From Macrocystis pyrifera (taxonomy: Eukaryota > Sar > Phaeophyceae > Laminariales > Laminariaceae), in assembly GCA_031763025.1 (NCBI GenBank), contig JASSKH010000036.1:2715001-2779000 (forward strand): a stretch of 64,000 nt of DNA, in the 5' to 3' direction. A model generated the notes under the pieces. The model was not told where the DNA came from and ran no database searches. It worked only from the letters and a program-made list of their open reading frames with translations. The first letter of the stretch is position 1. Every line of letters starts with the position of its first letter. Below, piece after piece: positions 24,601 to 36,938 of the stretch. A program made the position numbers and the translations under genes.

Positions 24601-24659
24601 CCTAACACTCACTTTCTGTGTTGCAGAAGTACGCGCATCTCGTCCGAGTTGACGACCAT
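15693..24659 (-). CDS. Eaf6/MEAF6-like subunit of MYST histone acetyltransferase complexes
   Basis: Five minus-strand exons: 24613-24659, 19816-19932, 18070-18209, 16991-17121 and 15693-15815, with phases 2, 2, 1 and 0 that join to a 185-aa protein (human MEAF6 is about 190). Eaf6 proteins are small nuclear subunits of NuA4 and ING/MYST acetyltransferase complexes. Residues 6-35 (DEMRVLLQHRK, then ELDESLAQMEAQIF) form the expected coiled coil, followed by the family's SYIRETPCGNVIRGFESF block at 42-51 and beyond. Exon 4 encodes a Ser/His/Lys tail (HHSSSSSSHKSHHKKRHP) and exon 5 a Gly/Ser-rich end (NLNSGYGGGGSQGG, ending NGFDGI). The first in-frame ATG follows an in-frame stop. Acceptors of exons 4 and 5 end in AAAG with almost no pyrimidine tract. 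Introns of 0.9-4.7 kb carry a hAT relic, a MITE and palindromes. It is divergent from PARN. The core is certain; the two tail exons rest on phase and composition. Confidence 0.88.
15935..16185 (+). repeat. Three ~80-bp tandem repeats
   Basis: Each unit has ATGGTTGATAGYGCACACGAG, CTCCTC, CCGAGAAATTTCCC and GGTCGGGGTTCGA-like blocks. Lies in Eaf6 intron 4. Confidence 0.7.
16735..16890 (+). repeat. Degenerate AACC/ACCG tetranucleotide run
   Basis: Imperfect CAACCAAC/GACCGACC repeats; no coding meaning. Lies in Eaf6 intron 4. Confidence 0.75.
17545..17664 (-). mobile_element. G-tract-bearing element, reversed terminal fragment
   Basis: GTGCTCCGTCTCGGCATGGT, CACGACTACGGCCATGCATG and a terminal run of ~16 C. 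Lies in Eaf6 intron 3. Confidence 0.65.
17831..17953 (+). repeat. Second G/C-tract family, copy
   Basis: CAAAATGTTGGAGGTGTCTC through GAGTACGC and a C run, as at 12940 and 32665. Lies in Eaf6 intron 3. Confidence 0.6.
20247..20354. mobile_element. TA-flanked palindromic MITE, copy 5
   Basis: ATTACGGGGGACCATAGTAA at the left and its complement ending CCCCCGTAAT at the right, 108 bp. Both termini are intact; this is the cleanest copy. Lies in Eaf6 intron 1. Confidence 0.85.
20951..21681 (-). mobile_element. hAT-type DNA transposon remnant
   Basis: Terminal inverted repeats CAGTGTGTGTTGTAAATCGC at the left and GGGATTTACAACACTG at the right, with subterminal GCGATTAATCGTGAT palindromes. A minus-strand frame (21531 to ~21340) reads CFAVMSERV, GGEIMLSTELRIQQPTQEAN and AYLCVMDSA, which resembles the hAT C-terminal dimerisation region (pattern SERVFS...GG). 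The rest of the transposase and its catalytic residues are absent. An internally deleted copy of about 731 bp. No clear 8-bp target duplication was seen. Confidence 0.6.
22313..22345. repeat. Perfect 14-bp-stem hairpin
   Basis: AAGATCGGCCTGAG, five T, then the exact complement. Lies in Eaf6 intron 1. It resembles a terminator in shape but there is no gene end nearby. Confidence 0.8.
24045..24155. repeat. Long palindrome with a perfect 42-bp core
   Basis: 24080-24121 is a perfect palindrome (CCCAAGTCGTCGGATTTTGG plus one G, then its complement). Imperfect complementarity continues outward through the GAAAATCTGATG / CATCGGATTCTC blocks. Lies in Eaf6 intron 1. Confidence 0.85.
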
Positions 24660-25412
24660 GCTGTCGGTGGGAAGGGGGGGAGCCTGCTGGGACTGCGAGG
24701 ATGCCTCCGACCCCCGCAGCGGAGGACTGTCACGAAACGTTGTGCAGTTGGGGATACACCCGCGCAGTGCGGGCGACGGTCCGTTTTTATCTCCACCTCC
24801 AGTTCACCAGTTCGTCTATACAGTAAGTCGTTTGCGCTAGCACGCACTCGCTTCCAGTATCGGTACCGGTGGATGGTACAGATGTCTCAGGCGCTCCGGA
24901 TTGGGTTCCAGACCAGCACCAGAAGCAGCACGTAGCAGGGTAGCAGGCAGGAGGTACAGGTACAGTGGGTAGATTATTGCTTGAAACTTTAGCTTTTCGA
25001 TAGGGTAATCACCACCGACCCCCGACCCCTTTTTATCCTTTCCACCAAGGTATGCCAATTGTTACGCTATTATACGAGGTACTAGTGCACTGCCGCACTG
25101 GTGTCCGCTCTACGTACTACGGGTACGTAGTGCTCTACGATCGCAGCGCGGAGACTTGCATTTCTAGCAATGGGAATGACTAGGAGTCATTCCCATTGTT
25201 GATTTCTAGCGAAATGGCGCCGCACGGAGTTCAACAAATTTGAGACGCGTTTGTTTTAGGGGCAAAATAATTGTTTCATTGTTTGTGCGGGCTCGTGCAG
25301 CCCCCCCCACCCCCGCCGCACTCTGCACTCTCTCAACATATATTGCTTGTCCCCCGGTGACCTGTGCACATCCAGCAGTGCTAGTAGAGCCCCGCTCCCT
25401 CGAGTGCTCATC
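24660..25412. promoter_or_regulatory. Divergent promoter region between Eaf6 and PARN
   Basis: 753 bp separate the two start codons, which point away from each other. No convincing TATA box was seen for either gene. The one striking element is the palindrome at 25168-25198. Confidence 0.6.
25168..25198. promoter_or_regulatory. Perfect 14-bp inverted repeat in the divergent promoter
   Basis: CAATGGGAATGACT, spacer AGG, then AGTCATTCCCATTG. A direct repeat TTTCTAGC flanks it at 25161 and 25204. It lies 215-245 bases upstream of the PARN ATG. It could bind a dimeric factor or be a hairpin relic of a small element. Confidence 0.55.
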
Positions 25413-28400
25413 ATGAACATCACGAGAGGAAACTTCGAGGATAAGTTCGAGGTCATATGCGAGGCCATCCGAGCATCGCACTTCATCGCCATCGACGCCG
25501 AGTTTACAGGTACAGAGTACGAGTCCATGTTCAAATTTGATTTGGTTTTTGCACCTAATAAACACGTAACATCTTTTGTGGGACCCAGTATCTTTGTTCT
25601 TTATCCAACCCCAGACCCACTACACTCAGACCCACTACTCTACTGGCTCCCACTGCTGTCCACCCTCGTGCTTGCTTGGCGCGCTCGCCTTCAAGCTCAG
25701 GCCTACGACTCCCAGATGCGCCGAGGGAGAAGGCTACCGACAGCGTGAAGGTGACTTCCATGCGAAAACATATTTTTTTATAGCCATCCATCGGATGCAG
25801 CGATGCATGCCCCAGAACTCGCAGCAGTCAGCAGAGAAGGAAACATGACGCTACGGCACATGTGCTCTCGATGACAGCTCGAATCAGCATTTGATTCATC
25901 CGCATGGCGGCAGAGACTACAAGTGAAGTAGGTAGGTAACGCACTGCCTTGATCGCTAAATAAGCTGCCATGTCGGTCTGCCGGCGGTATTCACGCAGCA
26001 AACGGAGGAGTGTCATCTATTGTACGAACAGAGTATTACATGATGAACCGGAAGAAAAAATAAAGAGAAGAGAGCCGTTGGAAACAAGGCGGCGCAATCC
26101 AACTCATCCCGTATCATAGCCTACAGGAAGAGAGCAAGATGACGCCGCAACGAGTTCGACTGATGATGCCGTTGTCACAGCAGCTACGTGCAGGAGTAGG
26201 TAGGAGTAATCTATTACCGGTGTACGGATACCAGAGACTACGATGTTGTACGGGTACGCACAGCAGTAGCTCTCAGCTCTATGATGTTCGCACATACTGC
26301 ACCTACCGCTTTCCGGGTGCATACTGCTGCTGTATGTTGTCCTCAACACTGCACACTGCGCGCGTGATCGTACCTGCGCCGGTACCAGTGCAAGTACGGA
26401 CGTCATACTCGCACGTACAGCGACACAAAACTGAGGGGTGTGCAGGCGTCTTCTTGGTGTTTTAGCGACCTAAAAAAAACGAAAAAATCGCGGTGTGGTT
26501 GTCATCAACCATCTCTTGATGCGAGGTAAAGCGTGCGGCAGCAGTGTCTGGTGAATATCGTAAGTGCAACGCGCGTGACGCACCACTTTGTCCCGAAATA
26601 TAATAACCGTTTGGTTTAACAATTAGTTCAAAACATGTTCTTATACTATGGACATAGTGTTGTATACATATCCCTGAATTGCACGTCGGACGCATCCCCT
26701 ATCCTAGTAGCTCAACTCCCCAATATATCGTGTTTATCAGGTATAGCAGCTCAGGTTGGTTGATCAGGCTTCACGTCGCCGACGCTGAAAAAGTAACGTA
26801 TGTATTAAATGCAAACCAGGCTTGGCGTGCAACAGCGGACCGTTGAATCGCCATCAATTCATTGTACGCATCACGCCTCTTTTACGGAAGATATCGGCAG
26901 CTCTTCATTTTCGAGCACTTCCTGTGGTAAGATGACCGGAGGGTCACTCTTCACTCTTTTAAACCGGTGTATGCTGCTGTGCCTCCCTCGGCTTTCCTAC
27001 TGGAGAGCGGCAATAATGGTGGCACTATTTACGTTGGTCTATTGCTGTGGTCGTTCGCGTCGCTGCTGTCGTCGCGATACGGCCGCAACGTCGCACTCGA
27101 CAGGAGGCAATTACACCGCCGTTCGTATTGTGCATCTTGACGCCGTGATGCCGTGCCGTCGCGCCTCCTGCATTCCCCGGTGGCTTGGTAGGTGGTCCGA
27201 GTGCCTGTCAAGGTCAATTTCGTGGGTTCAAGTCCCACCGAGTGCATGCTCATAGGGACTTTTTCTTGCATAAAAAATTGATAAGCGGAAAGCGCGAAAG
27301 CGTGAGTTGGCTACATTCGATGAAAATCGGCGAGCAGTGGGAATGCTGAACCCTATGCGCGACAAAAAATAAAGGCACGTACAGGGGGGGAGAAGGGACG
27401 ACACCTGTGACCACGGCTTGTCCAGAAGATCGTCGAGGGTAAAACCTCCTACGAGTGGGCTGGGAAGTAAAAGTGATGGATAAAAAATAAATGAATGAAA
27501 AAAAAAAAAAAATACCAGGTGTAATAGCATGGATACATGGATACTGCTGTCTGTACCTGGTGTACGTACGAAGTAGAGGTGTATGGGAACGGTTGGTTTC
27601 GCACCGTGGAACCGCTCGTGCCTTGTACACCAGCAGCACAGGGCAGAAACGAACACGCCACATCTGCACTCCCCATTCCTAAAATACCTTCGTAGCGTGC
27701 TGGCGCGACGCCGGCAGTAGGTGGGTGCTGTTTTTTTTGTTCAGGTCACACACGCCTCTCTATCTACACACGTGTTTATTTGCTGCTGACGACGTGTGAA
27801 GTACTCTCCCGATTTGACTTTTTTTTTTTTTTGCGTTCCGTGATGTCTGTGCGTGCTGTCGAGCTCTTGTGCGACCAGGCACGTTCTCCAGCGCATACTC
27901 GTGCATACGGCATATTAATACTGCTGTAGTGCCGGGTATAATATGTGCGATACAATGTACAACATCACTTGCGTATATTCTTATTCTGAAAAGGGTTTTT
28001 GCCAAAAGCAGGTATACCTGGCCAATTTAGTGCCAAAATCAGTGGGATCAGGGAATCATGGTCGCAATGGGCAAGGCAGCAGTTAGACTATTCGTCTACC
28101 TCTCTGTGTGCTTGTTGTGCAAGGACTTGGAGCAGGCTATCGGCGATAAACTATTTTTGCCTCTAGCCCCGGACACGACGGTACGAGCATTTGTTGATGT
28201 TTGCGCCGTGGGAGTCCACCATAGGAAAGACAGGTCAAGGTCACCGCTCCTCGTCCCTCTAGTTTTGCTCAAGGTTCTGTAATGGCCCCGTAATCTGGTA
28301 CCAAAGTGACACAAAAAAATGGTGTGTAGCAGGAAGTTTGCAGAAAGTTGGAAAAACTCACAGCTGAATGACGTAGTCTATTAAAAATACGAGCACGATT

Positions 28401-31400
28401 CCATAGTCTATTCGAATGCCTCTGTGTGGGTTGTTGTGCAAGGACTTGGAGCAGGCTATCGGCGATAAACTATTTTTGCCTCTAGCCCCGGACACGACGG
28501 TACGAGCATTTGTTGATGTGTGCGCCGTGGGAGTCCACCATAGGAAAGACAGGTCAAGGTCACGGCTTCTCGTCCCTCTAGTTTTGCTCAAGGTTCTGTG
28601 ATGGCCCCGTAATCTCGTACCAAAGTGACACAAAAAAATGGTGTGGAGCAGAAAGTTGGAAAAAAAATAACAAGGATGACCTGAACTTAATTTACTATTA
28701 CAACAGCAGCAGCACCTTTCAACAACTCGCACCAGGTCGCGCGCCACGAGCACATCATGTCTACTACTACAGCAGTGCAGTAGTAGCACGAGGTCGCCGA
28801 AGCAAACATCGCTCATCAGCTTGTTGTGGTGTTCCGCGGCTGGAAACAGCAGGCACTATCGCTAATCGGAATGCATGTAGGGATGATGACCTGTCACACA
28901 GGCCTGGCAGGAGCAGAAATAGACGGCGAACACGCACGAAAAAATCCAAGCAGACATCAAGAAGAAGACACAACACATCCTTGTGCAGCCACATCCTCTA
29001 TCACCATCTTGGAAAGTCGCACTCAACAACAGCGACTCCACCGACGCACTTCGCGCTGCCACCGGCGATGTTTGTGCGCATCGACGCTTCACCAGTCGCA
29101 CGCCGCCGAATCGAGACCCGGCAAGCTCGTTGGTGAATGCGATACTGCGAGCGTAGCGAGAACGAACGTCGAGTGAACAACAAAAAATATACTGCTGCTG
29201 CTGTACAACAGCCAGTTCTCGTGCGAGTATACATCGTAGTATATACCAAACATAAAGGTACGGGCACAAAGCTGGGCTGTGAGCTTCTACTACATACAGC
29301 AGCAGCACAGCAGTAGTACTCGGAACACAGCAAATAACAAATCAAACAACGCCACGAGGACATCGTCTTAGCATGCTAGTAAACCTCAGAAGCAGGCGGG
29401 GATGCCGCCGTGATTCCCTCGCAGTGTTGGTCAAGAGCTCTGCCGTAGACCAGAGCCTCGTACTGCTGCTGTGCTTCGGCTTGCCACATGCCTGCCCTAT
29501 TTCCCCAAAAAACAAGACGGAGGAAGCTCGATATTGTTGATTCATCCTGTTTCATGTAATCTATTCGGCTTTTCATACCTAGAAATCGCTTCCCCCCCAG
29601 AGCGTTTTTTTTTTTATTTCGGTCCTATTGCAAGTGGTCTCGGTCCTATTGCAAGTGGTCTATAACGGAAACTGAACACTCCTCATACTTACACAGATGA
29701 TACCGTATTTCACATTGTACGTTAATATGTACCGCTTCTGTACTACACAGATGTAGTCGTAACGCGCAGAAAGCCATACTTAACTCCCAAGAGACCCACT
29801 AACAGTACGAGTATAGGCCTGCAGATTCTGTACGTATTTTTACCAAATTGTTACTGCAGCACTACACAGACAGTACAGCAGTAGTTGTGCTCCTAACTCG
29901 CAGTGAGCAAAACTGTACTCCCAAGAGACCCCTAACAGTATACCAGATATACCAGTATATACTGGCTGTAGGTCTGCAGATGATGTACGAATTTGAACCC
30001 TCTAGCTACTGCAGAATTTTTCTTACGACTATTTGCGAGTGCTTTGTCCCCAAAGGCGTCGTGCAGTTGTCAAGAGAGTCCACCCGTTTGTCCCCCCCGG
30101 GTCGTGCGTACGGCGTACGAACGCAACACAAGCAGCAGTTCTCGAGCTCCGAGTCGCACGTTTTCTTGTCTTGTGAATTTGTAATGCCATGTGTCACGCG
30201 TACTATCACACAGTCATTCAGCATGCCGCCGTAAAACGAACTGCGGCACGCACCAGGTGTAAGTATTATCGGCGTGAGGTGTGAGGAGGCATGGCATGAG
30301 GATAGATGGATGTATACGGCGGTGGATGCATGCGTTCGGTCGTTCGGTCGGTCGTTCGTTCGTTCCTGGCCGTGGCCGTGGCGGCGGTTGCCTCGGTCAA
30401 CGGTCTACTAACTGTAATTTGTCTAACCCGTCATGCATGGCCTCCGTACTTGATTCTCTCTAAAAACTTGATGCGTATATTCTGGTATTTTATATTCTGT
30501 TTTTTTTTTTAATAAAATTTGAAATACGTCAGCTGTGAGTTCGACTATTAAATAGTTGATACTCAACTTTGAAAGCTGCGTAATACGCCTCGTCTATATT
30601 CCATTTTTACCGATTTTACAAGTACTGTGATAAACCGAACGTGCGTATTCTATATGTGATTCCTTGTCAAAGATTTAGGTCAGCGGCTCCCCTGGATGCT
30701 GCCCGGGTCAACGGGACAATTTTAAATACTCATTCTGCGCACTGATACTATATAACCCGAACAAGGGATATTGATATGATGTTGCAGCATGTTGAAACCT
30801 TTTCATTTCACAACTATTTATAGATTGATTGAGTGTTATTGATTTTTTAGGAAGGTATGATTATAAGTGTGAGTAATTCTTCCGGAGATGAGCTGCTGCT
30901 GTTTTTGTTACTTCTGTTGTTTTAATGGTATGGTTCTAAGTGTGAAAAATGCTGCCGTTCTTGATGCTGCTGTTTTTGCTACACTGTTGTTTTAGTGTCT
31001 AGATATTATTTTATATGGCTTTTTGTGTAGAGTCGAAAATAGTGTATACGAGATATGTATGAATATGTCAAGATGTATGTGTCGAAGATCTATGGTTTGT
31101 AATAATGTGACGGTTATTTTTGTTACGGTTGTCCGCCAAAAGGGGCAATACGTCTTTTGGTCAGTTTGTCGAATCATCGCATAATCTTTGGTTGCCACGT
31201 CGTCCACGGTGTGGCGGCCGCAGCGGTTGCGATACGACGGAATACACAAGGGACACCTACGTACAGCAGTAGCTTCGTCACGCACGTACCTGGCATTCCG
31301 TAAGGGTGCGAGCCATCGCCCCCCCCCCCCCCTATCATACGGAAAACCGAAAGCTTCATTTCTACACGAAACCGAGAGGGTGAAGTGCTAATGCAGAAGG

Positions 31401-34400
31401 AAGTGGGTTTTGGAAGAATATCTTGTTGAGAGCTTTCCTCGGACGAGTCCGGTCGGTTTTCGCGGCCTCTTGGCTGTGCAGAAAATCGATCTTTTGACAA
31501 TCGGTCTATCTACGTCGGGGGGGTGGGGGGGGGTGCGACGACTCGCATCCTTATGGTACACCGTCACATGATAAATGCGATAGCAGATGCAGCTATAATA
31601 TATTGTTAAATATAGGCGTCCCCGGTGGCTTGGTAGGTGGTCCGCGTGCCAATGAAGATCAATTTCGTGGGTTCGAGTCTCACCGAGTGCATGCTCGTAG
31701 GGACGTTTTCTTGCATAAAAATTTGATTGACATGTGGCGAAAGCGCGAGGGCGTGAGTTAGCTACATTCGATGAAACTCGACGAGCAGTGGGAATTCTGA
31801 ACCCTATGCGCGACGAAAAAAATTAAAGGCACGTACCGAGGGGGAGAAGGAACGACGCCTGTGACCACGGCTTGTCCAGAAGATCGCTGAGGGTAATAAC
31901 CTCCTACGACGGTGATAACCTCCTACGAGTTAGGCTGGGAAGTAAAAGTGTTTTTTTTTTAAAAAGGATACATTATCATTAATCCCTTAGATTATCCCCT
32001 TCACCCTTTTTGAAACCGCAGCCCCGCTCTGGGGACGAACTACTTGAAATTTGGGTGCGTTGTCTCCCAAACGGGACTGCAGTCCTATAAGGGTTAACCT
32101 CGTCCGATATAAGCACCCGGGCGGGGCGAAAATAAGGAATTTGCGCCCGTTATACAGCAGCAGTATCAGACGAAATTTTATCAGGTACATTATCCAAAAA
32201 TATATTTAGGGTTTCCACGACTATTATTGGAACTATTTGCATTGTTTTGAGCTTGCTGTTGTTGTTGTTGTGGTGGTGGCGGACCAGTCGCTTCGCTCTC
32301 ACGCTGGCGTAATCAGAGCAGAACGTGTGCTGGCTGGGCATGTGCTGGATGGGCGGGCCCCGAGCTCTAAAAAGACGAAAAGTGGGGCACGGACAGCGTC
32401 GAGAGATATACGAAACACGTTATTGATAGTTGCCTGCGAAAAGTCCAACTCAATTTTTTGATTTTCGGTTTTCGATTTCGGATGTTGACATCTAGGTAGA
32501 CGTCTACTCTCCCACAGTCAGCTCTGCGGTATCCCGTCATCGTGTGAACCAATTTTGATTCTGATCCCACGCTTCGGCTGAGGTGTATCATCTAGGCCCA
32601 AATCCGAATGCAGTAGTTGCTCTCGCGTGGACCGTTGCCTTGCCGTGAGTGGCGTTTCTCAACACGCCCCCAAATGTTGGAGGTGTTTCTCTTAGGAGTA
32701 GAAACAGTGCTCCGTCTCGACAGATACGCGTGATCAATGGGCAAATGAATAAGGAAAGCTACTAATGAGTACGCCCCCCCCCCCGCCGCCGCCACAATGC
32801 TGTAACCTGACGCCATTTCTCCGAAGGCGCGCTACGACTTGGCTCGGTCTTCGAGCTCAAGTTTCATGTTGACGCAGTACGGCGTCTGCTGCTTCAGGTA
32901 CGACGATGAAGGCCGTCTCGAGGCCCGCCCGTTCAACTCCTTCATCCTCCCCAGCACCAAGTTCGGCAAGGACCCCGTCTATAGCTGTCAGCAGTCGTCC
33001 ATGGCTTTCCTCAGGTATTTGGATATTGTGCAACAGCAGAAGCAGCAGTAGTAGTATATTGATATGCACAGCAGCTCTCGTACAATTTTTCGGGGTGATT
33101 TTTCTTCTTGTTGTTGTTGGTGGTGGTGGTGTTGGGGGTGGTGGTAGTGGTGGTGGTGTTGGTGTTGGTGTCGGTGTTGGTGGTGTCGTTGCGGGTGGTG
33201 TTGGTATTGATATTGTGCATGTTTGGTAGCGTTGGTGGTGTCGGTGTCACCGTTTCACGTTTGGGTCGGGCATGAGCGCGGCGGGTTGCGCCGTTGCGCC
33301 ACGTTCATGCCACGACGCGCATTGAGTGTCACAGACCGCGGGAAGTTCAATGGGCCGCCCTAACGAGGAGTGGCTGTTTGAACCGCATCCCTTTTTTTTT
33401 AGGATGTTCGTCTACTTCTGTTGCTGCTGAATCGAGCGGTTTTGGTCGGGTGGTTACGCGAGAAGTTTTTTTCGCTTGCAAGGAATTACGCGAGCTGGAC
33501 GTATATTGCGCGAGCTAGCTGGAGATCTGAACCAAGTGGAGGTGCTGGCGCATTCCGCTGAACGTGATGCTGAATGTCGATGCTGAGACCTTTGCAATAA
33601 ATGCAGGGCGTATATTGATAAACGAGTCTTTTCGATCATTCGCATCCAACATTTTAATTATTTTATGCATCAAATATAATACTCTGTGGAGAAATGTGAG
33701 GACAGTTTCGGTGTCATTTTGGATATCAAAACGTTTCCTTAAATTTCATGACAGACTACTGAGTTTTTAGAAAGCATGCAGGTGATAGAACGTATATGTG
33801 TCTACGCCGCCTTCCGAAGTCGAGTTTTCGTCTCCGTAACTAGTGGAGTTTCCGTCGGTAGAAAAAAAAGAGACCGGAGGAATATTTCCAAGGTCACTTT
33901 GGGGCCAAAATGTGTGCGGCGGAGTCGATTCCACCACCAACATCAACGATGCAAGCCATGTTCTCCGCGGCGGCCAACTCCGCTGGGTCGAATTGGATGC
34001 AGAGGACGCCACTTGCGCGGTCGCCCATAGCTGCGCTGCTGCCGACGTGCTGTGCACAACTGCTGTAGTAGCGGCGTCAGCATGGGACGAAATCAACGAA
34101 CTAAGCTCCGAAAAGTCAGCTCTCGTAGTCACCCCTACGTATGTGTACACGAGTGCGCTTGTCAGATTACGTGCCCCAGGTAGGGAAAGACGGCTTGTCA
34201 GCCTTTTTACGGGCTTTGAATGACTTTTCATATGTGTGTGTGAGGAAGTGATTTTTTTTCATCGTTTTTTTTTTTTGAAAGCGATACATATTTTTTTGTT
34301 TTTCCCTCCCCTGGTCCGCGTTTCCCATACGTGATACGTCACACAAAACTCGGAATTTTCTGAAAGTCGACCTTTCCCGACCCCCGGACACACAATCTGG

Positions 34401-36906
34401 CGCGCGCAATCGTTTCTACCCGGGTAGAGGTGACCATGACCAACTTTTCAGAGCTTGGATGGTTCGGCAACACCTTCAACCGAAACGACGGCACTCCCAT
34501 CTCGGAAGGCCTACGAGTGTGTCGATGTGCACTTTCGCGACAACGTCGTGTACGTATGACAGCGTACATGTGTTTCGCGATTCTGCTGCGTACGTTCGTG
34601 TGCATTGCCGCGCCATCATACATGCGTACGCCTCTCGGCTCTCCTTCCCCCCCCGCCCTATCCACCACCGCACCGCAGCACACACGGGTTCGACTTCAAC
34701 GCGTGGATTGCCGACGGCGTGTCGTTCCTCTCGAGGGCGGAGGAAGCGGCGATAGAGGCGAAGCTCAGAGCCAGATGGGTCCGGGAGGAAGCCGCCGCGG
34801 CCGAGAAGAAAGCGGCTGCGGATGAGGCAGCAGTCGCCGTCGCGGCACCTCAGGGGAAGGACCAGCCTGTGGTGGCGAAAACGCACACCGCCCGAGATGG
34901 TAAAACAACCTTCGAAAGCCTCGACGAAGCGCAGCAGGCCATGATTCTGGATGCGCGTAAAAAGGTAGTCGGTATATACGTACCATATATGTAATATATA
35001 TATATATATATACTTGTTTTTTCTTCTGTTCCCCACTTATTATCTTGGCACTTCTTTTCTCTCTCCCTCCTACAGTACTGCAGCCGTATCTCAGATCCGG
35101 GGTCACATACAGTGGCAGGCTCTTCCCCCCCCCCCCCCCCCCCCCCCCAATGCGGTTCGAGGAAGACTTGAGCCATGAACATACATGCAAGAATAACCTG
35201 ACGGTTTCCGTCAAAGTTCGCACGGGTACGTATACCGCAAGCATTCAAGAACCTACCGTGTATTGGGTATGTTGGGCGGGGGAAAGCCAAATGGTCGACC
35301 CGGGAAGAAGCATGTGCCTCAAAATGGTCTATTCAAAGTGTATGTATAAACATATATACCAAGGTACTGCTGCTTATGAGAGAACATAAAAAAGACATGA
35401 TCGGTGAGACCGAGGATTCCGTCAAAACCCATGTTTGCATATATATATGTTTATGCATACGTGAAAACATCGTACTCGTACGGGTTCCGTGTATTTTTGT
35501 GTACTCGAAATGCAGACAACGCCCATGTCTCCGCCTCCGAGTTTTTGTGCTTTGAACGTTGCCGCTTAGGTTTGGGTAATCCGGACTGTCCTTGCCTTTA
35601 TCGCTGTCGGTTGCCGGTTGCTGTGTCACCTTTTTTATTGGTGGCGTCGCGCGGCTACCTCTACTACTAAATAGGTCGCTCCTTTGTTCGTTGGTTTGCT
35701 CGGTTGGTTGGTTGACACCAGAGCACACACTTTCGAGTTGCGTTTCGCCCGCCGACATCACATCCCCCGGTCGTCGTCGGCCGCTTTTGTTTTCGTTGGT
35801 CACAGGTTATGATACATCAGTACTCGTATGTACATGGCTACTTGCCTTTTTTTTTGCCGTTTGAGCCCGCGGTCGCGAACAGGCACAAGGTTTCTGTAGT
35901 ATATTAATAGTAGGGTGACAATATACAGCACCAAAAAAACTACGGTATTAATAGTGATATTTTCGTCGGGGCGTCGGGGGTCCAGGATGTCATACGCCAT
36001 TTCCACGACCTATTTTGTTTGTGCTGACACAAACATGAAACGTTTTTTTTTGTGTGATAAAAAAAAACTGCATAGCACGCAAAACATGAAAAATAACTTT
36101 ATGGTGTTGGTAAAACTAGTAGGCATAAACTTGCCCGCTCGCTCGCGCGCGCGCTGTGTGGGTTTATATTGCAAAAAAAGGTGCAAGATCTGGTCAAGGA
36201 GGCCACCAGCGGAGGCGAATACACGCAGGTTTCGCTGAAGTTTGACCCCATGGGCGGAAAGGACCGGTGGCTTATGTTCGAGTTCGTGGGCGCCGATGAT
36301 CCCACCATCAAGCTGTCCACTCTCAGTGGTCCCTACGCCGCACGAGGGATTGAGGTATGGACATTGACGACGCCGACGATTACGTGCTACCTACTCAATA
36401 GGGGCCGTCGCGTGCACCGTTAATTCCTGGTACGTAGTGTCACGGGAGTGAACCCACGATCATGAAAAATAAGGCTCAAAAGCTAAAAAAAAAAAGTACA
36501 CCCGTTGCAGTTAATTCAAGAACAGGTAACTACTGAAACCAAGTCAAATCACATGCCGCACGCGGTGTTTTTGGCCGTGAAATTTCATCACGCATGTCTT
36601 TTTTTTTGCGCATGAACAGCAGTCAGCGTTCTGAATGATGTATACCTCCACCTGGTTATCGTACGTCGTATACGAAGCACTTTTTTTGTATTCATATGTG
36701 GTGCTTTGATTGACAGTTGATTGTTGATTTGGTGTGCACACTCACTAGTCTATTGCCTAGTAGCCTCATCATCATAGCATACGCACAGAACAAAAATGTC
36801 GGCCTTGAGTTGAGGTTAAATACTAAGTATCATTTCAGCATGAAGCACCAATATTTTAAAATGGGAAGAGACCTCGCGCGCCATAGCGGAAGTACGTCTG
36901 GCGCCT

Positions 36907-36938
<32 letters not shown>

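Noticed and set aside
24618-24935. Plus-strand exon (KYAHLVRVDDHAVGG or TRISSELTTMLSVGRG readings) with apparent splice sites
   Set aside because: The minus strand here is Eaf6 exon 1, supported by homology and by a GTGAGT donor; the plus readings are its shadow.
26901-26926. 26-nt mini-exon between CGGCAG and GTAAGA that would fit phase between PARN exon 1 (donor at 25510) and exon 2
   Set aside because: It would replace the conserved Gly after IDAEFT with Ala and gives ALHFRALPV, unlike any PARN. Direct use of the 25545 donor fits the family better.
27174-27250. tRNA gene
   Set aside because: Box A and box B-like motifs are present, but the sequence continues into a repeated body with a poly-A tail and recurs twice more, so it is a SINE head.
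30281-30512. Arg/Gly-rich small protein
   Set aside because: Composition follows short CGTT/GGTC repeats; no homology and no splice support.
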